Below, piece after piece: positions 1 through 6,869 of a DNA stretch of 64,000 nt (positions within the stretch are counted from its first letter, which is position 1; each line of letters starts with the position of its first letter). This stretch comes from Paenibacillus taichungensis. GTDB lineage: Bacteria > Bacillota > Bacilli > Paenibacillales > Paenibacillaceae. The notes below the pieces were generated by a model. It was not told the DNA's origin, made no database searches, and saw only the letters and a list, made by a program, of their open reading frames with translations. The position numbers were made by a program, and so were the translations under genes. The stretch spans positions 310,001 to 374,000 of the forward strand of contig NZ_JABMCC010000118.1 in assembly GCF_013359905.1 (NCBI RefSeq), written 5' to 3'.

Positions 1-111
1 AATAGCGACCAGCAGAGCACCCTTGATGATTTCAACTAGAAAAAGCGTTAGCCACATGGCTATAAAAAAAGGTGATCGCAGGATTTTGGCTGGTTTTGTA
101 TTGGTTTGCAT
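1..111 (-). CDS. N-terminus of a probable MFS transporter (runs off the window)
   Basis: Only the first 37 codons are in the window. The reading frame starts at an ATG preceded by GAAAGGGG on the minus strand. After a short basic N-terminus (KPAKILR) comes a hydrophobic stretch, FFIAMWLTLFLVEIIKG, typical of the first transmembrane helix of major facilitator transporters. The gene is divergent from speA. The substrate cannot be told. The family call rests on the helix pattern alone and could be another polytopic membrane protein. Confidence 0.55.
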   Translation of the reverse strand, partial: MQTNTKPAKILRSPFFIAMWLTLFLVEIIKGALLVAI

Positions 112-216
112 TCTTTTTCCCCTTTCGATGCTTGCTTGCCCATCTCCTATCCTTACTGTAACCCTCGGGGATGTGTCCAAATCTCAGCAATTCGAAAAAT
201 TGTCAAGCAATACTGC

Positions 217-244
217 TTGCATTCGGTTCTTAATTTGCTATACT
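217..244 (+). promoter_or_regulatory. Sigma-A type promoter of speA
   Basis: TTGCAT (217-222), a 16-bp spacer and TATACT (239-244) fit a vegetative promoter. Transcription would start near 251 and give a leader of about 140 nt before speA. Confidence 0.5.
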
Positions 245-307
245 CAAATTTGTTTGAGATTACAAAATGATAAGTTATCAGCAAAGCTGAACTAAATCCG
301 TGATCGC

Positions 308-370
308 AAGAAAAACATCCGCTACATGCGGTCTGTCTTCATAGAATTTACGTCGAAAGACGTTTTTCTT
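308..370 (+). promoter_or_regulatory. Candidate transcription attenuator in the speA leader
   Basis: A compact hairpin, ACGTC-GAAA-GACGT (350-363), is followed directly by TTTTTCTT, which looks like an intrinsic terminator only 25 nt before the start codon. AAGAAAAAC at 308-316 is exactly complementary to GTTTTTCTT at 362-370, which would sequester the U-run and the stem base. The two pairings exclude each other, as in terminator/antiterminator switches. A small CCGC/GCGG hairpin (319-331) lies between. I do not recognise a known riboswitch class. Confidence 0.4.
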
Positions 371-393
371 ACAAATTATAATTAGGAAAGGTT

Positions 394-1881
394 GTGACAG
401 CACTGATGGATCACCGCCGTACGCCGCTGTTTACCGCTTTAAAAAATCACGCGGCACTCAATCCGGTGCAATTTCATATTCCGGGACATAAAAAAGGATT
501 GGGAACGGACACCGAATTTCGTGAATTTATCGGCGATAATGCCCTCTCCATAGATTTGATTAACATCGCACCGCTAGATGATTTGCATCAGCCAACCGGT
601 GTCATTGAGGAAGCGCAGATTCTGGCAGCCGATGCCTTCGGAGCCGATTATACCTATTTTAGTGTACAAGGCACAAGCAGTGCCATCATGACCATGATTC
701 TGTCCGTATGTGAACCGGGTGACAAGATTATTGTGCCCCGTAATGTGCATAAATCGGTCATGTCTGCCATCATTTTCTCAGGAGCGAAACCCGTGTTCGT
801 CTCTCCTGCGCAGGATGCCAATCTAGGAATCGATCACGGTGTCACTACAGGCGCGATCCGACGTGCCCTTGAGCGTCATCCCGATGCCAAGGCATTGCTC
901 GTCATTAACCCAACGTACTTCGGTGTATGTACCGATCTAAAAGAAATTGTTGAACTGGCGCATAGCTATCAGGTCCCAGTACTTGTGGATGAAGCGCATG
1001 GCGTACTCATTCATTTCCATGAAGATCTGCCGCTCTCAGCCATGGCCGCCGGGGCTGATATGGCTGCGACGAGTGTACACAAGCTGGGTGGTTCGATGAC
1101 TCAGAGTTCTGTACTCAATCTGAACACGAAGAATGGTTATGTGAATCCGCAACGTGTACAAACTATTCTGAGTATGTTGACTTCAACGTCGACTTCCTAC
1201 ATCCTTCTGGCTTCGCTCGACACGTCGAGACGTAATCTGGCTCTGAATGGCCATCAGATGGCACAGAAGGCCATTGATTTGGCTGAGTTTGCAAGACGCT
1301 CCATTAATGATATGGACGGACTGTATTGCTTCGGCAGAGAGCTGCTGGGCACAGAGGCTACCTTTAATTACGACCCAACCAAAGTAACCATTCATGTTCG
1401 TCACCTTGGAATTACAGGTTACGAAACAGAGAACTGGCTACGTGAGCATTACAAAATCGAGGTAGAGCTCAGTGATATGTATAATATTCTGTGCCTCATC
1501 ACGCCGGGAGATACGGATGACTCCGTAGAAATCTTGCTGAACGCCCTGCAAGATCTATCCCGTACGTATTATCAAGTGAATCCAGCCCACGAGCTGGTGG
1601 TTAAGGTTCCAGATGTACCACAGCTGATGCTGACTCCGCGTGATGCGTTCTATGGTGATACCGAAGTCATTCCTTTCAAGGAATCCGCTGGCCGGATTAT
1701 TTCGGAATTCATCTACGTATATCCACCAGGAATTCCGATTCTGCTGCCAGGTGAGGTTATCACTCAGGAGAACATCGACTACATCATTGATCATGTTGAA
1801 GTTGGACTGCCTGTAAAAGGACCTGAAGATCGTAGCGTAACCAATGTAAAAGTCATTGTGGAAGCAGATGCGATTTTCTAG
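394..1881 (+). CDS. speA: Arginine decarboxylase, PLP-dependent (Orn/Lys/Arg decarboxylase family)
   Basis: This 495-aa cytosolic enzyme decarboxylates arginine to agmatine, the first step of the agmatine route to polyamines. It closely resembles B. subtilis SpeA (about 490 aa) over its whole length: FHIPGHKKG near 28-35, the PLP-fold motif DEAHG (199-203) and the Schiff-base lysine K230 in SVHKLGG. The listed start is GTG; an in-frame ATG at 406 is also possible because AGGAAAGG (384-391) sits very close to the GTG. Lysine decarboxylase activity cannot be excluded from sequence, since the family is mixed. A clear terminator follows, so the gene is probably monocistronic. Confidence 0.9.
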   Translation: MTALMDHRRTPLFTALKNHAALNPVQFHIPGHKKGLGTDTEFREFIGDNALSIDLINIAPLDDLHQPTGVIEEAQILAADAFGADYTYFSVQGTSSAIMTMILSVCEPGDKIIVPRNVHKSVMSAIIFSGAKPVFVSPAQDANLGIDHGVTTGAIRRALERHPDAKALLVINPTYFGVCTDLKEIVELAHSYQVPVLVDEAHGVLIHFHEDLPLSAMAAGADMAATSVHKLGGSMTQSSVLNLNTKNGYVNPQRVQTILSMLTSTSTSYILLASLDTSRRNLALNGHQMAQKAIDLAEFARRSINDMDGLYCFGRELLGTEATFNYDPTKVTIHVRHLGITGYETENWLREHYKIEVELSDMYNILCLITPGDTDDSVEILLNALQDLSRTYYQVNPAHELVVKVPDVPQLMLTPRDAFYGDTEVIPFKESAGRIISEFIYVYPPGIPILLPGEVITQENIDYIIDHVEVGLPVKGPEDRSVTNVKVIVEADAIF

Positions 1882-1915
1882 AACAGCCACCTCTTCATGA
1901 GGTTGATCGATCTAA

Positions 1916-1955
1916 GGACCAAGCGGGATGCTTGGTCCTTTTTATTTTTTTCTCC
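1916..1955 (+). terminator. Intrinsic terminator of speA
   Basis: GGACCAAGC / GCTTGGTCC form a perfect 9-bp stem with a 5-nt loop, followed by TTTTTATTTTTTT. Confidence 0.9.
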
Positions 1956-2062
1956 ACACAGACTTGTCCTGTCTTGTGTTATGATCGCTGTCTTATTTGC
2001 ATTTTCCCACCTATTCCACTGTCCCTATGGCAAGAAAAAACAACATTTACACCTAATAAAAA

Positions 2063-2096
2063 GCAAACAAAAGGCCCCCTGTGATCAAGGAGCCTT
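2063..2096 (-). terminator. Intrinsic terminator of the DUF1292 gene
   Basis: On the minus strand AAGGCTCC and GGGGCCTT pair with one mismatch and are followed by TTTTGTTTGC. It lies just downstream of the stop at 2120. Confidence 0.65.
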
Positions 2097-2119
2097 CTTG
2101 CTTTATTCCAAAAGGATGA

Positions 2120-2437
2120 CTATTCTTGGCTTGCAACGAGTTCGTTGTACGCCGCTTCAACACGGGTCCACTCTTCTTCGTCTTCAATATTGTAGAGCAC
2201 CATTTCCTCGTCTTCTTCTTCCATACGCAGAATGATGCCGTCAGCTTCAGGATTGTTACGTTCCAGCAGGAGCGCATAAACATGCTTCTCCACGTCAAAC
2301 GTCTCCACCAGAACCATTTCCACGTCATTTCCGTTCTCGTCTGTCAGTGTCAGAAGAACTTCTTCATGCTCGTGGTCGTGGTCGTGGTCTTGACCGCATC
2401 CGCAGGCATCGCCGTGTTCATGTGTGTGATCGCTCAT
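2120..2437 (-). CDS. DUF1292 family protein with His-rich N-terminus
   Basis: This 105-aa acidic protein has a DUF1292 (YrzB-like) core of unknown function over roughly residues 28-95. The first 27 residues are rich in His and Cys (HTHEHGDACGCG, then a DHDHDHEHE run), which suggests metal binding, but that is inference. The start at 2437 is chosen because GCGAGG precedes this ATG at a good distance; a longer frame has no ribosome binding site. Flanking terminators suggest it is transcribed alone. Confidence 0.8.
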   Translation of the reverse strand: MSDHTHEHGDACGCGQDHDHDHEHEEVLLTLTDENGNDVEMVLVETFDVEKHVYALLLERNNPEADGIILRMEEEDEEMVLYNIEDEEEWTRVEAAYNELVASQE

Positions 2438-2534
2438 TGATATACCTCGCTTTATAAATAGAAATTGTGTAACCTTGCATATCGTAACATGTTCAATGGT
2501 CCAGGTCAATTTAACCGCCAAGGTTATTTTTGCT

Positions 2535-3089
2535 TCAATCGTTCAGCGCGGTAATGATTTTCTCGGCTGCCAGCACATAATTACTATTTGCATTTTCTTT
2601 AATATAAAAACCGACTTGGTACTTGCCAGCCCGGCTGAAATCATACGTAAAATCGTACGTTCGGAACCAGAAGTTATCCTTCTGAGTCTTGAGCTCTTGA
2701 GACTGAATATCCTTAACCTCACCACTTGGATTGGTAATCGTCACCTTCACGGCAGCTATATCCGTTGTCAAACTGTCGACTTGTGAGAACACATTAAATT
2801 TCAACTTACCCACGTTCACGTTGCCAAACACGGTATCTCCCTTGAAGAGAAAAATATGTACATTCGGTTTGATAACCGTTACTCTCTTGTTTGTGCTATC
2901 CCATCTGGCGATTCCGCCCGCTTCCCTTACAGGTACATAGGTCGTTCCGTCAATCAGATAACCACCGTCAGCTGCTTCCTTGCCGTTAATGAGAACCCGA
3001 ATCTTCTCGTTCACTGAATCTGCAAACAATAAAGACCCGCCGAGCAAGGAGAATACTGTGACACACAGCAAAATTCTTTTCCATTTCAT
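2535..3089 (-). CDS. Secreted stalk-domain protein (copper amine oxidase N-terminal-like domain)
   Basis: The 184-aa product starts with a signal peptide (MKWKRILL, then a hydrophobic core ending near LLFADS). Residues about 27-80 match the short 'copper amine oxidase N-terminal' stalk domain common in Paenibacillus exported proteins: INGK, YLIDGTTYVPVRE, then W and VTVIKP. The C-terminal half (about 90-184) looks like an all-beta extracellular module. No catalytic domain is visible. The start is taken at the ATG after GGGGAGGG, with a rather long spacing of about 12 nt. It probably acts at the cell surface; its ligand is unknown. Confidence 0.75.
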   Translation of the reverse strand: MKWKRILLCVTVFSLLGGSLLFADSVNEKIRVLINGKEAADGGYLIDGTTYVPVREAGGIARWDSTNKRVTVIKPNVHIFLFKGDTVFGNVNVGKLKFNVFSQVDSLTTDIAAVKVTITNPSGEVKDIQSQELKTQKDNFWFRTYDFTYDFSRAGKYQVGFYIKENANSNYVLAAEKIITALND

Positions 3090-3215
3090 TCCGTCAATAT
3101 TCCCTCCCCTGCTGCTAGCTGTTGTACATTTATACTGCAGGTTCATCCACAAAGTTGCGCTGTTTTTCATCATTTTTCATTTTTTATCCAGAATATTTTC
3201 CACCCCTTGGAACGA

Positions 3216-3250
3216 TCAAAAAGAGGCGTTCCTTGTTAAAGGACGCCCCT
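3216..3250 (-). terminator. Intrinsic terminator downstream of the 65-aa gene
   Basis: On the minus strand AGGGGCGTCCTT and AAGGAACGCCTC pair, followed by TTTTTGA. It ends the transcript from the small gene at 3318-3515. Confidence 0.75.
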
Positions 3251-3317
3251 ATAGTATAGTTGTTGGCAATACGTAATTATACGAACTTCTTCTGGGTCAA
3301 TTTTATTATGCTGCTAA

Positions 3318-3515
3318 CTACGAAGTATGACGAGTTAATATACAAGGTACGCCCTTGCCCACAGCTCCATCGGTTCGCATCCGTGCTGCATAATCCATTC
3401 CTCGTGTACAGGGGGTCTTGCAACGCTCACATACATCCGAAGTAACCAATTTCATGGATACACGAAGTTTGTCACTCTTTAACGCGGGAGCTTTTTTTCC
3501 CTTTGCTTTTGCCAT
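3318..3515 (-). CDS. Small conserved Cys-containing protein of unknown function
   Basis: The 65-aa product is basic at the N-terminus (MAKAKGKKAP) and carries CERCKTPCTRG, three cysteines in a compact knuckle-like pattern, with a fourth Cys near the C-terminus (GVPC). This suggests zinc or another metal, but no function is known to me. I recall similar small proteins in Paenibacillus. GGGGAATCCGGG precedes the ATG and a terminator follows the stop, which supports a real gene. Confidence 0.7.
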   Translation of the reverse strand: MAKAKGKKAPALKSDKLRVSMKLVTSDVCERCKTPCTRGMDYAARMRTDGAVGKGVPCILTRHTS

Positions 3516-3615
3516 CCCGGATTCCCCATTTCCCCAATTGCTTGCTGATGTAATGCATCATATGGGGATTCGCCCGGTTGTGTGTCAAAAGGGGGAAACT
3601 TCGTGCATGATATCC

Positions 3616-4356
3616 TTAAATGAAACCGCCGTTTGCACGCAGCGTCTGTCCTGTAACCCATTGCGATTCTTCACTGACGAGGAATGAGATCACATTTGCA
3701 ATGTCTTCCGGTTCACCCAGACGACCAAATGCATTCATTTTACGCATTCCTTCGAGCTGCTGCTCCGTCTTCCCAACAGAAAACAATTCGGTATTCACGG
3801 GACCTGGTGCAACAGCATTAATAGTGATTTGTCTGGAGCCAAATTCCTTCGCAAGCTGACGAGTAATCTGTTCAACTGCTCCTTTGGTACCTGCGTACAC
3901 GCTGTATCCCGGAAACATCTGTCCAGTTACAGAAGTGGAGAAGTTAACGATTCGGCCCTGGTTCTCCATGTGTTTCCATGCTTGCTGACAAGCAAAAAAT
4001 GTACCTTTTACATTAATCGCAAACTGCTGATCGAATTCTTCCTCAGTCACATCTGCCAAAGGTGTTGTCTTCATGATGCCTGCATTGTTGATCAGAATAT
4101 CGATTTTTCCAAGCTGGTTAATCGTTTCGGAAAATAAACGCTCCACATCTTCCTTCCGGGCAAGGTCAGCCTGAACGGTAATGGCACGAACTCCTTTTTG
4201 GCGAGCAATATCTGCAACCTGCTCTGCTTTGTCGGGGCTACTCGTGTAGTTAATGACGACATCCGCGCCCATTTCAGCGAGTTGCTCAGCTATAGCACGT
4301 CCGATCCCCCGGGATGAGCCTGTTACAACGGCCACTTTACCTGTTAGCTTTTTCAT
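3616..4356 (-). CDS. SDR family oxidoreductase (3-oxoacyl-ACP reductase-like)
   Basis: The 246-aa classical short-chain dehydrogenase has the full motif set: the NAD(P)-binding TGSSRGIG (12-19), NNAG (90-93), a catalytic Ser around 140-142 and Y154-xxx-K158. The basic residue just after the glycine motif suggests NADPH use. The substrate is unknown. It lies 6 bp downstream of a TetR gene on the same strand; its ribosome binding site GAGGGAG is inside the end of that gene, so the two are co-transcribed. The TetR protein probably controls this enzyme and senses a compound related to its substrate. Confidence 0.9.
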   Translation of the reverse strand: MKKLTGKVAVVTGSSRGIGRAIAEQLAEMGADVVINYTSSPDKAEQVADIARQKGVRAITVQADLARKEDVERLFSETINQLGKIDILINNAGIMKTTPLADVTEEEFDQQFAINVKGTFFACQQAWKHMENQGRIVNFSTSVTGQMFPGYSVYAGTKGAVEQITRQLAKEFGSRQITINAVAPGPVNTELFSVGKTEQQLEGMRKMNAFGRLGEPEDIANVISFLVSEESQWVTGQTLRANGGFI

Positions 4357-4362
4357 TTACAA

Positions 4363-4977
4363 TTACTCCCTCTCTTGTTCCAAATGTAATAATCCCTTTT
4401 CGATCAACAACCACACCTGTGCAAGTTCCGCATCAATTGTAGGGCTTTGCCATTCATAGGCATGTGCCGGATGATGAAAACGAGCTGTAGCTTGAAGGAT
4501 AGCAGTTGCAACCACATCTGGGTTGTTAAATTGGAAATGATTCTCCTGCTGGATAATCTCACTCAGATGACGTACAAGATGTTTCACATGTTTAGCGATA
4601 ATATCTGCGGATTCCTGGGTTACCCGTGCGTACATTTCAAACAACTCTGCATCGGATTCGGCATAATGACGTTTGCGAGCGATTAACACTTCTATATATA
4701 CTTTCAAATGACGTGTTCCCTCACTGTTGTAACTCTGATCCTTAGCTATTGCCGTCAAAGGCGCGATAATCTCATCTTCGAGCCATTGTGCGGTCACACC
4801 TTCAAGTAATTCTTTCTTGCTTTTATAGTGCCTGTAAATCGTACCGTGACTAACGCCAAGCAATTTAGCGACATCCGTAACAGATGTTTTGCCAACTCCG
4901 AAGCGCCGGAGAGTTTCCTGCGTTGCTGCGATAATTTGTTCCTTGGTTAAAAATTCAGAAGTTTTGTCCTTATCCAT
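4363..4977 (-). CDS. TetR/AcrR family transcriptional regulator
   Basis: The 204-aa protein has an N-terminal TetR helix-turn-helix (about residues 14-60, with TSVTDVAKLLGVSHGTIYRHY) and a divergent C-terminal ligand-binding helical domain. It is the first gene of an operon with the SDR reductase. A large palindrome about 60-100 nt upstream overlaps the likely promoter, so it probably represses itself. The ATG at 4977 lacks a close ribosome binding site. The strong GGAGGTGAC further upstream instead serves a 4-codon frame (TTG AGG ATG GTG, stop), which may couple translation. Confidence 0.85.
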   Translation of the reverse strand: MDKDKTSEFLTKEQIIAATQETLRRFGVGKTSVTDVAKLLGVSHGTIYRHYKSKKELLEGVTAQWLEDEIIAPLTAIAKDQSYNSEGTRHLKVYIEVLIARKRHYAESDAELFEMYARVTQESADIIAKHVKHLVRHLSEIIQQENHFQFNNPDVVATAILQATARFHHPAHAYEWQSPTIDAELAQVWLLIEKGLLHLEQERE

Positions 4978-5036
4978 ATGATCAAGATGGTTACACCATC
5001 CTCAAGTCACCTCCGTTGAAATTAGATTAACATATC

Positions 5037-5078
5037 GAATAACAAATGACAAATAATTATTTTTGTCATTTGTTATTC
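5037..5078 (-). promoter_or_regulatory. Perfect 17-bp-arm palindrome, probable TetR operator
   Basis: GAATAACAAATGACAAA (5037-5053) and its exact reverse complement (5062-5078) flank an 8-bp AT-rich spacer. The minus-strand right arm contains TTGTCA, a possible -35 hexamer with a weak TAATCT 17 bp away. Position and size fit an autoregulatory TetR operator with two dimers bound. Confidence 0.65.
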
Positions 5079-5103
5079 TTGATAATTTTATATGTACGAG
5101 CGT

Positions 5104-5132
5104 AAAAAAAAGAGCCCATTTAATATGGCCCT
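5104..5132 (-). terminator. Intrinsic terminator of the 59-aa gene
   Basis: Minus-strand GGGCCAT / ATGGGCTC forms a bulged stem followed by a run of eight T. Confidence 0.6.
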
Positions 5133-5160
5133 TATCCAAAGTTTTAATGTTTCTCTTTTT

Positions 5161-5340
5161 CTAGAACACGAATTTAAACAATACGAAGATCACCGCAAGT
5201 ATCCCACCGAGAATTAGCCAATTGCTGATTTCCCACCAAATGCTTTTCCCTCCGGCTAATAGCTGTTGTTCATTTTCTTCATGACGCTGTTTGTGTGTAT
5301 GTGATTCGGAGGCATGGGGCGGCTTGCTGAAGTCCATCAT
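5161..5340 (-). CDS. Small single-pass membrane protein of unknown function
   Basis: The 59-aa product has a polar, His-containing N-terminal half (HASESHTHKQRH) and one C-terminal transmembrane helix (about 38-58, ISNWLILGGILAVIFVLF). The start is the second of three nearby ATGs, 7 nt after AAGGGG. It follows the YdhK-type lipoprotein gene by 86 bp on the same strand and may share its transcript, which would tie it to the same metal response. I do not recognise a family. Confidence 0.6.
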   Translation of the reverse strand: MMDFSKPPHASESHTHKQRHEENEQQLLAGGKSIWWEISNWLILGGILAVIFVLFKFVF

Positions 5341-5426
5341 ATACATTCCCCTTTCCAGCAACTTTAATCTTATTGTTCCAGTATAACCCATAATTGAGTG
5401 AGAATTTGATTATACTTTGAAAAGTA

Positions 5427-5987
5427 TTATTGAATAGACAATTCTTCTTCTGTGACCCATTTATGATTCTTCACCGGATCTCCGCCTGTGGTCGGGGTGT
5501 AATCAACCATATATACCGTCGTTTGCTCAACGGAGTCAATCGTTGCCTTAGCCCCTTTCATTCCTGGCATGTGGTCAGCGTTCAGCACAACCTCTGTTCC
5601 TGCTGCATACGGTTGATCCGTATGGTCCTGAATTTCCTCCTGGATGACCCATTTATGGTTTTTCACAGTATCTCCTCCTGTGGTTGGTGTATACGAGACT
5701 GTATACGCTGTTGTCTCATAGGCTCCCACAATGGTCGCTTCTGCACCCTTCATTCCAGCCATATGGTCCGTACTCATCACGGCCTGGCTGCCCACAGGAT
5801 ATGTTGGATTTTTCTTTTCATGAAGCCCTTCCGGTAATTCTCCCGAATCCGAGTGGTGCATCTCTCCTGTGCTCGCTGTATGACTGTTACTACTGCTATT
5901 ATCCTGCCCAGCATTTTTGCCACATCCACTTAACATCAGACTGCTCGTGATCACCGTAGTCAGCAATATCATTGCATACTTTTTCAT
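5427..5987 (-). CDS. YdhK family lipoprotein with two DUF1541 repeats
   Basis: The 186-aa product has a lipoprotein signal (LSGC, Cys near 22) and a Ser/Asn/His-rich linker, then two tandem copies of the DUF1541 module. Each copy has a DHM-x-GMKGA motif followed about 25 residues later by YTPTTGGD and VKNHKW. The module is found in B. subtilis YdhK; its biochemical role is not established to me, though the Met/His-rich motif would suit copper or silver. The start at 5987 has AAGGAGT 7 nt upstream. The CsoR-like operator in its promoter supports a copper-related role. Confidence 0.85.
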   Translation of the reverse strand: MKKYAMILLTTVITSSLMLSGCGKNAGQDNSSSNSHTASTGEMHHSDSGELPEGLHEKKNPTYPVGSQAVMSTDHMAGMKGAEATIVGAYETTAYTVSYTPTTGGDTVKNHKWVIQEEIQDHTDQPYAAGTEVVLNADHMPGMKGAKATIDSVEQTTVYMVDYTPTTGGDPVKNHKWVTEEELSIQ

Positions 5988-6023
5988 GAGTTGCACTCCT
6001 TTGAACTTTCGTTTTCTACTCTT

Positions 6024-6052
6024 ATAATATACCCCATATGGGTATATTTCAA
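6024..6052 (-). promoter_or_regulatory. Promoter with CsoR-like operator in the spacer
   Basis: On the minus strand TTGAAA (6052-6047), a 17-bp spacer and TATTAT (6029-6024) form a good sigma-A promoter. The palindrome ATATACCC-N5-GGGTATAT (6027-6047) fills the spacer. TACCC-N5-GGGTA is the pattern of Bacillus CsoR sites upstream of copZA. Confidence 0.65.
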
Positions 6053-6108
6053 TCGTGATCGATTTCTTTATCTATTTTTGTATATCGCAAAAAGAATTAA
6101 AAACATAT

Positions 6109-6133
6109 CAAAAAACCTCCGATTTCTCGGAGG
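6109..6133 (-). terminator. Intrinsic terminator of ohr
   Basis: CCTCCGA-GAAA-TCGGAGG on the minus strand followed by TTTTTTGA. Confidence 0.9.
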
Positions 6134-6224
6134 CCTTCAGTATGTTGAACATTATTTTAGAAAGATGCTTCAGACTTCAATAGTGAAGTCCAGAACAAAA
6201 CCGTTTTATTCGCCCTGGCAAAGA

Positions 6225-6644
6225 TTAGGCTAGTCCCACGGTAACATTAACGTTCCCTTTGATGCCTTTGGAATATGGGCAGTAGTCATGAGCAAGTTTG
6301 ACAAATTTCTGTGCTGTCTCTTCATCCAGACCCTCAATTTTAACTTCAAGTTCAACTTCCAGCTTCACACCATTATCCGTAGGGTCCGTTACTAGCATAA
6401 CTGTAGCCGATACTGTGCTTCTCTCAATTTCGACTTTGTGTTTCTTCAACTGAAACTCCAGCGCTGAATTAAAGCAAGCACTGTATCCTGCTGCAAACAA
6501 TTGCTCGGGATTCGTAGCTGTCGTTACTTTGCCTCCCAGTTCAGGCGGGGCAGCGACATCAAGCATAAATACGTTATCCGGCGATTGCACAATCCCTTGA
6601 CGTCCACCTGTATTGATAACTGTAGTTTCGTATAATGTTTTCAT
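6225..6644 (-). CDS. ohr: Organic hydroperoxide resistance protein (Ohr/OsmC family)
   Basis: The 139-aa thiol peroxidase reduces organic hydroperoxides in the cytosol. The catalytic pair is visible as C57 (YSACFN) and C122 (DYCPYS), with the conserved R15 and E47. Length and motifs are those of OhrA/OhrB; I cannot decide between the two paralogues. GAGGAG precedes the ATG. The upstream palindrome matches an OhrR site, although no ohrR gene lies next to it in this window. Confidence 0.95.
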   Translation of the reverse strand: MKTLYETTVINTGGRQGIVQSPDNVFMLDVAAPPELGGKVTTATNPEQLFAAGYSACFNSALEFQLKKHKVEIERSTVSATVMLVTDPTDNGVKLEVELEVKIEGLDEETAQKFVKLAHDYCPYSKGIKGNVNVTVGLA

Positions 6645-6709
6645 GAGTATTGTCTCCTCTGTATGTTTAAATTTTATTTTGTAAAGATGATATCTCTTTT
6701 TATTTTGCT

Positions 6710-6747
6710 AACAATTAGATTGTACACAATTTAATTGTGTTTGTAAA
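6710..6747 (-). promoter_or_regulatory. ohr promoter with OhrR-type operators
   Basis: Minus-strand TTTACA (6747-6742), 17-bp spacer, TACAAT (6724-6719). The spacer holds the perfect palindrome ACACAATT-T-AATTGTGT (6724-6740), close to the Bacillus OhrR box TACAATT-N-AATTGTA. A second imperfect copy, ACAATT-A-GATTGT, abuts it (6711-6723). Confidence 0.7.
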
Positions 6748-6761
6748 TCATTATTATTAAA

Positions 6762-6805
6762 TAAAAAAAACAACCATTCCCTCATGTAAAAGCAGGAAAT
6801 GGTTG
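6762..6805 (-). terminator. Intrinsic terminator of the OYE-family gene
   Basis: Minus-strand CAACCATTTCC and GGAATGGTTG pair across a 14-nt loop, followed by TTTTTTTTATTT. Confidence 0.8.
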
Positions 6806-6869
6806 CTCCGGAATTAATAAATAACTATTAATGATCCGAAAGTTGAATCTATCTAGTTTAGTTTAACTT

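Noticed and set aside
23..295. 90-aa plus-strand frame at the window start
   Set aside because: It runs antisense through the first 37 codons of the MFS gene and across the divergent promoter region, has no ribosome binding site and ends in low-complexity AT-rich sequence.
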